Assembly (NCBI GenBank): GCA_963682055.1
Contig: OY821747.1
Coordinates: 19,146,258-19,210,257 of the forward strand
DNA from: Primula veris
Taxonomy: Eukaryota > Streptophyta > Magnoliopsida > Ericales > Primulaceae
DNA: 64,000 bases
Direction: 5' to 3'
Every line of letters begins with the position of its first letter. Position 1 is the stretch's first letter. Both the position numbers and the translations under genes were made by a program. This document shows, piece by piece, positions 11,999-23,950 of the stretch. Below the pieces are notes generated by a model. The model saw only the letters and a program-made list of their open reading frames with translations, did not search any database and was not told the origin of the DNA.

Positions 11999-14495
11999 AT
12001 CACCGGTTAACGGTTCAAGATATCTAATAAGATATGGTGAATCAAAACCAACATAGATACCGATGCGTCATTGTGGACTCATTTTAGTACGTTGTGGTGG
12101 TGATATTGGATCATACACTGCACACCCAAAAATACGTAAATGAGATATAATTGGTTGGTGACCAGATACTAGTTACAGTGGCGAATAAACATGATGGGCA
12201 GATGGGCGAATACGAATTAAGCATGCAGCGTGTAGAACAACATGCCCCCATACTGACTCTGCTAATTGAGACTTCATGAGTAATGGTCTGAATATCAATT
12301 GTATGCATTTAGTGAAAGATACTAGGACATTTTGTGTATGGGTATGTGAGACAGGATGTTCAACATCTATCACTACAAACATGCAATAGTCATCAAATGC
12401 TTGAGAGGAAATTCACCAGCATTGTCAAGACGTATTGACTTAATTGGATAATTGGGGAATTGAGCTTTTAAATGAATTATTTGAGCTAAAAACCTAGCAA
12501 ATGCAACGTTTCTTGTTGATAGTAAGCAGACATTAGACCATTTAGATGATGCATCTATTAATAACATAAAATAATGAAATGGACCACATGATGGATGAAT
12601 TGGTCCATAAATATCTCATTGAATGTGTTGCAAAAAACTTAGTGATTCAACACCGATTTTTAGAGGAGATGGCTTCGTAATTAATTTACCTTTTGAACAA
12701 GAAACACATGTATACTCACTAGGCGATGGAATTTTTAGGTTCCTTAATGAATGACCGTTTGAACCTTCTACTATTCGGTTCATCATAGTTGAACCCGGAT
12801 GACCAAGACTATCATGCTAGAGAATAAAAGCTCAAGAATCAGAATGAATCTTTTGAATTTTGGTGCACTTCTGGTGCGATGGTTCGATGCACTATAGAGC
12901 ATGATTCAATACACCTTATTATTGTGTAATATGACCATGTAGAATAAGTACTTAGTCTTTCAAGTACAACCTTCTGGATTGCAACCAAACTTGTTATATC
13001 GAGATAATGTTTATCTTCCTCATTTCCAATTTGAATATGATATCCATTACTGCGAATATCTTTGAGACTCAACAAAATTTTATTTGACTTGGGAGAGTAT
13101 AATGCACATTCAATGCGAATATTTGTACCCTTAGGTAGTATTACATATGCTCTTCCGGAGACTTCTATTATCTATGTTGGTCTGCTAATCGTATTAACGT
13201 TGGCAATAAGAGCTTCTATGAACTCAAAAAACTTTTTAACTCGGAATATGCTATGAGTTGTTGCATTGTCCACTAAACATAAGTCCTGATCATGCATACT
13301 GCTAGATTGGAAATTCATGGTTTCTACAAACAAAAGACATATATTATTATTATTATTCTTATATTACATTGAAGATAACACCCGACTAGCTGAAAACACA
13401 TGACCAACTGAAAACACACGACTAGCTGAGACAACTAGCCAACTTATTTTTGAAAGCAACATCAACACAAAAATATTTTTAAGAAAAACGGACTGGTTTA
13501 GTCTTCTATGGGGCCATCAAAGGAATCGCTAATATCTAGGTGAGTATTAGTGAGGGGGTTCTTCCTTTATGCCATGTTTTCGAAACCAGCAAAATTTGTT
13601 TCCTTATCATTCATTTTTTATTTGAGATAGTTTTGATATAACTCAACCAAATGCTTTGGAGTATGATATGCACGGGACCAATGTCCATCCTTTCCACATC
13701 TGTAGCAATTAATAGAACCACCTCGTTTTGGTGCCACATGAAATTTCTCATCAACCTTCATTTTCATAGGCTGGCCTTTGGTCCACTTCTAGTGGTTACC
13801 AACATGAAACTTTCCATCATATTTGTTGCGATTAAAACGCTTATTTTTGCGAGCTCGACCTCGATTATTCTTTCATTGAAAACCTTTTACATCGACAACA
13901 TTTACTTCAGAAAATGGTATGGAAGTCAGCCGAGATTGATGGTTTTTTAATAAAAGTTCATTGTTTTTTTCTGCAAGAAGAAGACAAGCAATCAACTCAG
14001 AGTAGCTATTAAACATCCGCTTTCGATATTACTACTGCATGAGCATATTCGAGGCGTGGAATGTGGAGAACGTTTTCTCAAGCATATCAGACACAGTGAT
14101 ATTTCTCTACACAGTTTCAATTTAAAGGTAATTTTAAACATAGCCGAGTTGAATTCATTAACCGTTTTAAAATCTTGCAACCTCAGGTGCATCTAGTCAT
14201 ATCGATCTTTTGGAAGCAACATGAGCATGTGATGTTCGTACTGCTCTTTCAAATTCTTCCACAACTCGAGAGGGTTATTCATCGTGAGATATTCAGCTTT
14301 TAAACCCTCGTCGAGGTGGTGGCGTAGAAATATCATGGCCCTTGCCCTGTCCTGCTGGGACGGGTTCTGTCCTTCAATTATGGTGGTCCCAAGATTCATA
14401 GAAGCCAAATGAATTTCGGCAACTAGAACCCAGTATAAGTAATTACTGTCAGATACGTTCAGGGGGACGAATTGGAACATTTGAATATTCACCAT
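11999..14495 (-). pseudogene. Copia gag, protease and integrase half (broken)
   Basis: Minus-strand reading: Gag 14495-14193 (MVNIQMFQFVPLNVSDSNYL, later AEYLTMNNPLELWKNLKEQY) continues in the piece 14192-13992. A zinc knuckle near 13680 reads CYRCGKDGHW but its last Cys is Tyr. A protease-region piece LVDNATTHSIFRVKKFF lies near 13280-13220. The integrase core is at 12567-12373 (MLLIDASSKWSNVCLLSTRN, then SIRLDNAGEFP; the D in LIDAS and the D in RLDNAGE are core acidic residues). Stops and frameshifts are frequent. The left end abuts the nested gag-only element; across it the chain resumes at 6678. Confidence 0.8.
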
Positions 14496-14499
14496 ATCT

Positions 14500-15234
14500 A
14501 AACAATGATATGTAAAACATAATTAATATATAAATAAATTAACTAACAAAATTTATTTCGTTTTAGAAATTAAAAATGCTACTCAGTGTTTGGCTAATTC
14601 AGTTAGTCTTATATATTATTCACAAATAAAATCTTATGAAGACTAGTTATGGTAGATGGAATTCTTTGTCAACATTATGTATTGTTTACTACTTCAGATA
14701 GGCAAAATCTTTCAAGATTACTAAACGTTAACTACTTCTGGTAGTTATAATTCTTCAAGAAATTCCAATACTCTAATAATCGTTAACTAATTCAGATAGT
14801 TATAATTCTTCTGGAATTATTTTTAAAGTTCTTCGGGAATTGTAAATTTCATAACTCTTCGGGAGTAATTTAATCTTAGTTCTTCGGGAATTAATTAAGC
14901 ATTAATCTGCAGGATTGTTTACATTAATTCTTCAAGAATTAACCAAGTATCATTTTTCATGAATGATTACTATTAATTTTTCAGCAATTAACCCAATATC
15001 ATTCTTCAGGAATGATAACAATTAATTTTTCAGGAATGATTAGTAAAATAAATTAATTCATATTGATAATTCGGGATAAATATGTGAATCTTCATAATTG
15101 ATATTCCGGAATTTGAAAAGTATAATTAAATTGTAGAAATGGTAGTATACACTTTTATAAAATATTAGTGTAAAAGTATATACTGATCCAACATAACAAA
15201 ACAAATACTTAAATCGATACTCGTGCTGATAACG
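14500..15234. other. Copia leader region between primer site and gag
   Basis: No ORF is supported. From about 14690 to 15120 the sequence is built of short degenerate repeats of TTCTTCGGGAATT/TTCAGGAATGAT type (about 40-50 bp units), an internal tandem array in the untranslated leader of the copia element. The primer site complement TCGTGCTGATAA is at about 15220-15231. Confidence 0.5.
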
Positions 15235-15461
15235 TGTTATAAAACGGCACTAAATAGCTCAATAATATATTAACTATTGAAAACATAAATATAAAATAAA
15301 TACGAGATATAACGTGGTTCGACGTCTCCGATTGAACCATTACATTTTTTATATATATATAAGTGAGAAATTAGAAAGTATAATATTCGGTACTACTATA
15401 GTACACTAATTTTCGTTTTTTTCACACATTCATCGCACAAGACAATGTATGTATATATATA

Positions 15462-17472
15462 CAGTTAAACCTCGATAAATGAATGCTCTTGGGACCAGCA
15501 AAAAATATTCGTTTAATGAGTTTATTTACTTATCGATAAATGAATATATTATTCATTTATCGATAAATGAATTTTTATTCATTTAGATAGTATTTTTACA
15601 TTTTTATTTTTTCGTATGATTATTTATTTTACATCTAATGTACAAATACGTATATAGACTATGTACATGCATCATGTACTTATAAGATTCTATGTATGGA
15701 ATACTTAGAGTCTAAATACCTGCAACATGTACTAATAATAATATTATATGTATGAAATACTTAGAGACTAAGACAATGTACCTAACCTACCTACAAACTA
15801 ATATATATATTTTTCTAGAGTCTTGGTTTGGTAAATAATTCATTCTAATGTTTCTTAATATTCAGTCTGATGGCTTCCGATCACCAGTCAAAACCAACAA
15901 CAAAATCAACTTTGACCGACCAGATAAGGAGGGCCATATGTGAGCATAAGAAGGAACAACCAAGTCTTACGCAAAAGGATATGCAAGCATGGGTGAAGGA
16001 AAAGTTTGATTTGGATACCAGCCAAACTACAATATCAAATACACTCAAAAGATCAGCAGTGTATTTGTCAGAGGAGATGAAAAATAGCGATGCTAAGAGG
16101 CACAAGTCAGCTAAGTACCCCGATTTAGAGAAAGTTTTATATGAATGGATTCTTCAAAGACAAGAAAAAGTGAATATGTCAGGAGAAATGATCCAAAGCA
16201 AAGCAAAAGAGTTTTTTCAAAAAATGTATGGTGAAACAAATCAAGAATTCAGCTTTTCGAGTGGATGGTTAGAACGTTTCAAGGCAAGATATTCAATCAA
16301 GTCCTATCGACGATTCGGTGAAAGCGGTTCCGTAAACATGGAGGACATTGAAAATGCTTTACCTGGAATACGGTCAAAATTAGACCAATTTCAGTTGAAA
16401 GATATTTACAATATGGATGAAACTGGATTATTTTATCGGTTAGAAGCTGACCATTCACTTGCCACAAAGCAGCTTGAAGGACGAAAGAAAGACAAGGAGA
16501 GAATCACTGTTGCGGTTTGCTGTAATGGTGATGGATCTGACAAAGTACCCCTTTGGGTTATTGGTAAGTATGCAAAACCTAGATGCTTTAAAAATGTGAA
16601 CATGAACAATCTTAGTTGCAAGTATCGGTTCAACAAGAAAGCTTGGATGACTGGTTTGCTTTTTCAAGAATTTTGCCATTGGTTTGATAAGAGAATGAAT
16701 GACAGAAAGGTTCTCTTGTTAGTAGATAATTGCCCAGCTCATCCAAAGGTTGTTGAAGGGTTGAATAATGTAGAGTTATTTTTCTTGCCCCCTAACACAA
16801 CGTCTAAAATTCAACCATGTGATGCTGGGATTATTCGGGCATTCAAACTTCATTATCGACGTCGTTATTATTCTAGCATCTTACAGAACCTTGAAGTTGA
16901 CTCATCAAATCTTGAAAAGATTAACATTTTGGATGCTATTAATTTTGCTACCATGGCTTGGAGATTTGATGTAAAGGAAAAAACAATTGCAAATTGTTTC
17001 CGGCATTGCAAGATACGGTCTGAAGATATTGATGTTCCCGAAGAAGAAGTTGATCAATTAGAAGAAGATATCCAAGGATTAACGAATGTCATTTCTAATT
17101 TACGCTACAGAAATGTGATGGACGTCGAACATCTTTTGAACTATCCTAACGAGAATAATGCAGTTATGGAATTGCCTACAGACGAAGAAATTATCGACTC
17201 CGTACTAAATGATGAGAATGATTCAGAACCAGATGATAGTGGCGTCACACCAAATGTGTCATCAAAAGAAGCCTTTCAAGCAGTAATCACCCTACGAAAC
17301 TATTTGCTACAGCATGAGCAGAATATTCCAGAAGTTGTGTTTGCACTAGAAAAAATCGCAGATGTGATGCATTTTGGTGGAAGGAAAAAACAAACAAGTT
17401 TAGACGCTTTTTTTGTGAAGAAATGACTTCTTGTATGAACATTGTTGATTGGAAGAAATATTTTTGTTTTTA

Positions 17473-17508
<36 letters not shown>

Positions 17509-17692
17509 TATGAATTTTAATGATTATTCATTTATATTTACATGGGGTCTTTAAGGATTCAAAAAAAATTATTCGTTAATGCATTTAGCGAGGTTATTCA
17601 TTTAGCCCATTTGCCCAAGTCGGGACCGGAGAAAATTATTCATTTGGCGAGGTTATTCGTTTATCGGACATTCATTTATCGAGGTTTAACTG
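15462..17692 (+). mobile_element. Complete pogo/Tigger-type (Tc1/mariner superfamily) DNA transposon
   Basis: The 2231-bp element begins CAGTTAAACCTCGATAAATG and ends with the exact complement; the perfect terminal inverted repeats extend 24 bp (15462-15485 and 17669-17692). A TA target duplication flanks it (15460-15461 and 17693-17694). Subterminal copies of TTCATTTATCGA/TCGATAAATGAAT (for example 15532-15570 and 17520-17670) look like extra transposase-binding sites. It carries one uninterrupted transposase gene. Perfect ends plus an open ORF make it the youngest and most intact mobile element in the window. Confidence 0.95.
15870..17426 (+). CDS. Pogo/Tigger-like transposase (CENP-B-type DNA binding, DDE_1 catalytic core)
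   Basis: The intact 518-aa protein is expected to bind the element's ends and cut and paste it at TA sites in the nucleus. Residues about 12-60 form a first helix-turn-helix (QIRRAICEHKK, then TTISNTLKRS); about 82-145 form a CENP-B-type HTH (YEWILQRQEKVNMSGEMIQS, then SSGWLERFKARY). The DDE_1 core has D183 in IYNMDETGL, D286 in LLVDNCPAH and D318 in IQPCDAGII, a DD31D spacing. An acidic stretch follows (about 385-460). The C terminus has QTSLDAFF (508-515), a canonical PCNA-interacting (PIP) box, also reported for Drosophila pogo transposase. The ATG follows a plausible splice acceptor (TATTCAG at about 15858-15864), so a leader intron is possible. No stops or frameshifts were seen. Confidence 0.95.
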   Translation: MASDHQSKPTTKSTLTDQIRRAICEHKKEQPSLTQKDMQAWVKEKFDLDTSQTTISNTLKRSAVYLSEEMKNSDAKRHKSAKYPDLEKVLYEWILQRQEKVNMSGEMIQSKAKEFFQKMYGETNQEFSFSSGWLERFKARYSIKSYRRFGESGSVNMEDIENALPGIRSKLDQFQLKDIYNMDETGLFYRLEADHSLATKQLEGRKKDKERITVAVCCNGDGSDKVPLWVIGKYAKPRCFKNVNMNNLSCKYRFNKKAWMTGLLFQEFCHWFDKRMNDRKVLLLVDNCPAHPKVVEGLNNVELFFLPPNTTSKIQPCDAGIIRAFKLHYRRRYYSSILQNLEVDSSNLEKINILDAINFATMAWRFDVKEKTIANCFRHCKIRSEDIDVPEEEVDQLEEDIQGLTNVISNLRYRNVMDVEHLLNYPNENNAVMELPTDEEIIDSVLNDENDSEPDDSGVTPNVSSKEAFQAVITLRNYLLQHEQNIPEVVFALEKIADVMHFGGRKKQTSLDAFFVKK

Positions 17693-17758
17693 TATATAGG
17701 TAAATGATATTCATGACATGTGTCACCTGAGTCATGGTCATATGCCATATTCGTAACA

Positions 17759-19418
17759 TAAACACCATTTTGCCTACTTAGTTTTGCCTATTCACAATAG
17801 AAAACTTACAATTTCTAAGTTTTTTTTTTTTTTTTTGACAAAATGATATTACTAATACGGTTTTGCTAATGAGTTACCATGGGGATTTGTTATTAACAAA
17901 CGAGTAAGCATTTTAAAACACAAACTAAACATTATTAACCGGGAATTAGTTAGCTTTTAATATACCATTTATCTAAAATTTTATGCTTTAGCCGTATCAT
18001 TTTCTTGTACTATATAAATGAAAAAAAAAATAACAAGCAAACGCCATTTGACTATCCAATTTTAAGAGCAATGCTACTCGAGAACATGCAGAATCATAAT
18101 CAACTTTTAGGATGGAAGAGTATTAGTCATACACTTGAAAAAGTAAGAATAAATTCCATGTTACCTCTACCAAATAGGCCTCGTTTATTTGCACTATTAG
18201 TAGTAATGAAATTATTATTACCTTCAAAATATGACGAGATAACAAATGAAGACAGAACTAGTAATACATATATGAAATACCAATAAAATGTTTGTTTACT
18301 TTTTGTTATGGTTGTACTATTTTACAAATTTACTTTTATATCAATAACAATTAACTAGCAAAATACATAAATATATAATTATATATATATATAATTATGT
18401 TAAGTATATATGCTACTATTTTAATATATACGTGTGTGTGTATGATACATAATTATATTTATATATATATGAGAGATGGTATATGTACATCAACTTGGAC
18501 ACTTTTATTCCAAAAACGCTCCAAATCAAGATTTGATTAATGTAAATCTCCACGGTTTCACGACGAAAACACAAATATGCATCTTGCTTTTTTAATATAT
18601 GTGTTATGAGTTAAATGGGTGTGTATATATTTAATGTATATGGTGCTTAATACTGCTGTCAAAGAAAGAAAATATACAAATGATGTATGTATGTTTTAGA
18701 TGGATAATTATAAAAGAAAAGTTATATTGGTAGTTTTCAGATTTTGAGTGGTACTAAATCACCAATACCACCCCCATGTGGTATTGTTAGTACTCCTCAT
18801 TCACGTCATTTGGTGTACAGCGGTTATAGAAGTCTCAACCTCAAAAATGCAAGCAAACATCGTAATTGTGGTACCCCCAGTATTTCAAATGCAATCTCAT
18901 TGCACAAATACCCCCAAGCAAACAAGCCCTAGAGATATATGCCAGTATTTAGGCATATACTTGCCTTACCTGCAAGGTTGCTAGGAAAGCCCCTTTGTTT
19001 ATATGAGCTTATTATAGTAGGTATATTGCTCAATTACAGCTGAATAATACCTTCACATCATTTTCCCTTAAAAAATTCATTTGTAATTTAACTATATAAG
19101 AGTGTAAGCCACTGTATCGCAATTTGCAAACAGAAGCTGTTGGCACGTCCCAGATGTTCATTTACAAAAATAATGTCGTCGTCGTCCTTTTCCTCAAACC
19201 TTCATCTTTGCGAGTTGAATGCCATTTGCACACTTCCACATAATCACTTTCAATCATTTCCTTCTAATTTCATTCTTTCGTCTGTTCATGACGATCATAA
19301 TGTAGTGTCAATTTTCCTATCCCTTTTCTTACAATATTACCGTTTCCCAGAGGTGCACATAGATGATCAAAGGTGCCATTCAACATTTGCTAACTTCATC
19401 AAGTTATGGTCAACAATA
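17759..19418. other. Intergenic, no gene supported
   Basis: AT-rich sequence between the copia element and the PPR gene. It holds a T17 run at 17820-17836, TA/GT-rich microsatellite stretches (about 18360-18470) and a more GC-balanced block at 18730-18940 rich in GGTAC and CCCCC. Short ORFs here have no family features. The last few hundred bases (19100-19418) are probably the 3' UTR of the PPR gene. Confidence 0.5.
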
Positions 19419-22400
19419 TCACCAATAGTCCCCACAAGAACATAGCCCATCTTTAAAATGATGAAACCTTTTCGAATCTCTAACAACAATTTCCCTGTTG
19501 ACAACCTTGGAGATCAACTTAATAGCAGTATGGCAATCACTGCAAACTCTAAGATTCTTAATAATCTGTATCGTCGTACCAGGCACTGTGCTCATCACTC
19601 CAAAAACAACAGCCAACTTTTCACTATGAGCGTTCAAACTCATCCCCTTCTCTTCCTCGTCCACATCATGAAGAGCCGATGTCATATTCGGTACATACCC
19701 AAGTTCCTGCAATTTCAGAGTCAATACTTCTAAATACGCATATATCTTGTCGTGCTGAGGATGCTCCTTATCTCCGACCAGGAAAACATGGATTTTCCCT
19801 TTAAATTCAACCAAGCTAAAACCAGGAGGTTTAACCACTCCTCGGTCTTTCATCAATATCCTCATCCTTTCCACATCTTTCCACCTCCCTGCATCCGCAT
19901 ATATATTCGATAGTAATACGTAGTACCCGCAATTACTCGGATCCAATTCAAACAATTTTCCGGCAGAAAGCTCAGCTAGTTCGACATTCTTATGGGTTCT
20001 ACAAGCAGCTAATAAAGACCCCCAAACTACAAAATCAGGTCTCACCTTCATTTCTTTAATCAAATCGTAAGCCTTGTTAACAGACCCGGCCCTACCTAGA
20101 AGATCGACCATACACCCATAATGTTCCACCCCAGGCTTGACTCTAAACTTGTTTTCCATGGTTTTAAACCAATGCCAACCTTCGTCTAGTAGACCGGCGT
20201 GGCTACAAGCTGCTAAAACCGACACAAATGTGATGTAATTAGGATTGACTTTGGCATTTATCATGCCGTAGAAAACTTGCAGAGCTTCCTTGGCACGTCC
20301 GTGCATGCCATAACCAGCAATAAGGGCAGTCCAGGTTTTTACGTTTTTATCCTTTATTCTGTCGAATGCTCTTCTTGCGGTCACTACTCTGCCACATTTA
20401 CAGTACATGTCGACAATTGAAGTTCCCACAATTACTTTATCCTCCAATCCCAATCTTATGACCTGCAGATCATTCACAAAAGCAAAAACACATGGCTAAG
20501 TCAAAGTAGATGAAATCCAAAAAAAAATAAAAAAATTCACTGGCTCTTTTTGTACTGACCATCAAGTTCCCATAACTAGAAAGGATTAATTAAGATCTCA
20601 TACAATAACGTATTATCAATTATCAATTTTGCACTCAATTTTTTTAAAAATGGCGATTAGTACCCCAACCAAGAATTTTATTCCTACTTATATTGAATAA
20701 AAATATGTTGGCCACTAGAATTGGAAAACAAGTTGGAATAGTGTACGGAAAATATATAAAAAGAATGACAGGATGCTGTATAAAATACATGGCTTTCATG
20801 CCTAGTTAGCAGATAATTTCTCTATTTGGTGCACTTCTGTACTAAACCACCGAAAATGTAACTTAGGTGTACTAATTGATATTTTATGATAGCTGGTATA
20901 ATATATTCGAAATACATGATACACTAGTAAACTACTCTAAAAATCTGTTATCAACCCTATTTTATAGTAAAGGGAAACACACTCAAAAATACCTGGTTGT
21001 GTAGACACTTGCCAGCTTGTAGAGCACCAGAATGTGCACATGCTAATAGTATAGCAGACAAGGTAACCGCATTATATCGGACACTTCCATCCGCTACCAT
21101 GTCCCGGAACATCCTCAGTGCCTCAGCTGACAGTCCATTTTGGGAATAAACAGCAATCATCGAATTCCAAGAAACTTGGTCCCTCTCAATCATACTATCA
21201 AAGACTTTCCTAGATTCTGTTATCTGACCACATTTCGCATATGCATCCATCAGGGTATTCCCAACAGCTGAATCGTCGTGAAAGCCCCTCTTGGTCACAA
21301 ACCCGTGAACTCCTTCAGTGATGCTCTTACCTGCCATATATTAAACAGTTTTTGTTAAGGAAAAGAGAAGAATCTGTAGGCAGAAGAAGATTTAGAGAAT
21401 TGCAGAGAGAATGCAACTCGTGGATCCTCATCATAAAACATGAATGTAAGCATTAGCCCTGCACATAAACGGAATAGCAGCAGTGTTATTTGCTATTTTA
21501 AAAAATTAGAGGCAAGGAAAAAAGAATATATAGGCAAATAGAGAAATTTAGGCATTGATTGGTTCACAGCTTTTAAGCTCTGCTTTTTTGCTTTTCCCTT
21601 AAAGCTCGATTGCAGCTATTAGAACAGCTAAAGAAATAAAGATAATTTTTTTTGCTGGGCTAAGAAAAAAGGGGTTTTAAGCTAAATGAAACCAACTTTT
21701 CCCAAATTGGTTAACAGCTTATTTGGCTAACATCTTCAACTAAACAAGCTTACAGCCTTCTTTAATTTCAGATGTTAAGCTCAGTTCTTTCTATTTTTTA
21801 TGTTAAAAAGTTAAATTGTATTTGGTTTGCCATCTCAAAAGCAGCAACAAACCAAACCCTTAGATAATTGTAGATAGATTGGAGGTTATGTCTCTTTATC
21901 ATAAAAGATCCATAAAACATAATGTTTTAGATGAAAGAAATAAAACCATCTTAGAGATGCTAGGTCTCTAATAGGCTTGAGCTTTCAACCGATAGCCTAG
22001 GCTCGTTACTCGAATACACAAGTATTAGTCATAAAAACATTAAAATACTAGTAATAAACAAACAAATAAATCAGGATAAATAAATAATGTGTTTTTGTCA
22101 ACCTGATACTCAAAAACAAGCGGACAAGACCGAAACCACCGCAACTTTAAGCTAGAAGCTTAATCACTAACCCAACTGTGCTAGAAGCTTTAAGCTACAT
22201 GAACCAACTGTGCTAAGTTCAATAAAAATATAAATTTCAGCTTAATCACTTAAAAGCTATAACCAAACATATTATCAGACTATTGTATTCAGAAAGGCAG
22301 GCTGTGTCTTTTTTTCATAGAACATTTATAAATCCTAATACTCACTCTATAATCTAGTTTTTAAGAAACCAAATACCAACTTAAAGATAATACGTTCCTA

Positions 22401-23336
22401 GTAGGAAGCCCGAGCTTACTAACAAAGACACCTGTAAACCAATTCATTTCAGATAAGCAATTATAAGTCCACAAAACATCAGTAAACTAATACAAAAAGA
22501 ACTAAAATAGAGATAAACAATGTGTTTCCATAAATTAGTGGCAAATTGTGGAAGAACATCACTTTGTAACTACATTAACCAACTTTTTTAAACCACATGA
22601 AAATCCTAACTAGACTATTTTTATGAGAAGAAGGGAGTAATAAACAAACAAATACATCAGGATAATGAATAACTTGTTTCCATGAACCTGATACTCGAGA
22701 ACAAGCGGACAAGACCGAAACGACAGCAACAGTATCCAAACAAACAACATCATCTTCACTCTCCTGAGCCAAACAGTCTTTAAACAGACTCAGCGCCTCA
22801 ACAGAACCACCGTTCTGCACATACCCAGTAATCATAGAAGTCCAAGAAACAACATTCTTCTGCGGTATTTCATCAAACACCATACGAGCTTCTTTCAAGT
22901 ACCCGCATTTAGAATACATGTCTACAATAGCAGAGGACACAAAAAGGTCGGACCCGAACCCAAATACAAAAACTTGGTTGTGGATTTGTAACCCGGAGCG
23001 AATATCGGAGAGGGCGGAGCATGATTTGAAGGCGCAAGGGAAAGTGGAGCGGTCGGGGTAGAGATAGAGTCTACGCATGGAGGAGAAGGCACGGAGAGAC
23101 TCGAGTGAGTCGCCAGAGCGAGATAACTCCGAGATGACTGAGTTCCATGAATGGACGTTGTTGCTGTCTACGTATTTGCTGAATAATGTTTTCACCACTT
23201 TGTAACTATTATTATTATTATTGGTGGAATAGTGTCTTTTATTATTAAACTGTTTTTGTTTTGAGAATAATGATAATAATGAGAATTTAGAGGAAGAATA
23301 AGAAACCAATTTGGGTAATATTGTTGGGAGCTTCAT
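19419..23336 (-). CDS. DYW-class pentatricopeptide repeat protein, probable mitochondrial RNA-editing factor (3 exons)
   Basis: Exon 1 is 23336-22688, exon 2 21330-20993, exon 3 20462-19419. Donors are AG|GT at 22687 and 20992; acceptors are GGCAG| before 21330 and CTGCAG| before 20462. Frames join exactly (649+338+1044 nt = 676 aa plus stop). A Ser/Asn/Arg-rich N terminus (residues 1-50) looks like an organelle presequence. PLS-type PPR motifs follow, e.g. [56 protein letters not shown]. Then come E/E+ motifs ([20 protein letters not shown], then [15 protein letters not shown]) and a C-terminal DYW domain. Its zinc/deaminase motifs are visible: [10 protein letters not shown] (HxE), CSDCH (CxxC) and the end CGDYW. 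Such proteins bind organelle transcripts and convert C to U. Similarity is closest, from memory, to Arabidopsis At3g26782, near the locus described as MEF14; orthology is unverified. Confidence 0.93.
20463..20992 (-). other. Intron 2 of the PPR gene
   Basis: 530 bp, GT...AG on the minus strand, AT-rich, no other feature seen. PPR genes are often intronless, so two introns are somewhat unusual. Confidence 0.8.
21331..22687 (-). other. Intron 1 of the PPR gene, carrying a Tourist-like MITE
   Basis: 1357 bp, GT...AG on the minus strand. No ORF. It contains the MITE at 21551-21859 and short repeated phrases such as TTTAAGCTA and CAACTGTGCTA near 22140-22270. Confidence 0.8.
21551..21859. mobile_element. 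Tourist-like (PIF/Harbinger) MITE in PPR intron 1
   Basis: The left end is GGCATTGATTGGTTCACAGC; the complement of the right end is GGGTTTGGTTTGTTGCTGC. The TIRs are imperfect. TTA flanks both sides (21548-21550 and 21860-21862), typical of Tourist elements. About 309 bp, non-coding. Confidence 0.5.
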
Positions 23337-23950
23337 TCATTCATTCATACATACATACATACATACAACATTTAGATACACAACTAAAATCTGTGTTCGT
23401 GTTTGTTGTGGCTTTCTCTGTTTATATTTATAAATACTACTTTTAAAACTAAATTAATAAAAATATATTCAAAAATTTATAATTAACAAAAAATATCTAA
23501 AAATTCATAAACTAATTTGTATATTTCATATCTTTATTCAAAAAGTTCATAACTTTATTTGAAAAGTACATACCATAATTTGTATATTTTCATACCGTTA
23601 TTTCAAAAATTCATACATTTATTTTAAAAGTTCATACCCTAATTTATATATTTTCATACGGTTATTCCAAAAATTCATACAATTATTTTAAAAGTTCATA
23701 CCCTAATTCATAGAATTCACCCTTATTTTCAAAGTTGATACCACAATTTACAGAATTTATATCCTTATTTACATAATTCATATTCATAATTTTCAACTTC
23801 GTATCTTTAATTCACGAAATTCATACACTTATTTTTCAACCTTATACACTAGTTAACAAATTCAACATTAGCCCGTCCTCCGATCTCGAACTACCACGTC
23901 ATCGTCGTGAACCTCTCATTTGACGATCGCATCTCCGTCGGCATCAATTT
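23337..23950. repeat. PPR promoter side: ATAC/TTCA microsatellite and AT-rich tandem repeat
   Basis: Just upstream of the PPR start codon is a TTCA/ATAC tetranucleotide run (23334-23366). From about 23440 to 23860 a degenerate unit of about 60 bp (AAAAGTTCATACCCTAATTT, then ATATTTTCATACGGTTATTC) recurs five to seven times. A less AT-rich block (23870-23950) follows. No gene is supported. Confidence 0.6.

Larger units (their letters stand above)
3794..17758 (-). mobile_element. Decayed Ty1/copia LTR retrotransposon hosting three nested insertions
   Basis: Read on the minus strand the order is 5' LTR (15235-17758, interrupted), gag (14495 downwards), zinc knuckle, protease/integrase, RT, RNase H (to about 4450), 3' LTR (3794-4452, interrupted): the Ty1/copia order. 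The primer site beside the 5' LTR reads TTATCAGCACGA on the minus strand. Three later insertions split it: a MITE (3813-4143), a gag-only LTR element (6679-11994) and a pogo transposon (15462-17692). Without them it is about 6 kb. No clean target duplication was seen, though both flanks carry AAACACC (about 3785-3791 and 17760-17766). All ORFs are broken. Confidence 0.85.
15235..17758 (-). repeat. 5' LTR of the copia element, split by a pogo transposon
   Basis: 15235-15461 and 17695-17758 together match the 3' LTR at 3794-4452. The pogo-like element at 15462-17692 interrupts it between two TA dinucleotides. Confidence 0.75.

Noticed and set aside
16433..16679. Minus-strand ORFs of 67 and 74 aa
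   Set aside because: Antisense shadows of the pogo transposase.
18005..18286. 93-aa plus-strand ORF
   Set aside because: Lys/Asn/Leu-rich reading in AT-rich intergenic DNA with no motif or paralogue.
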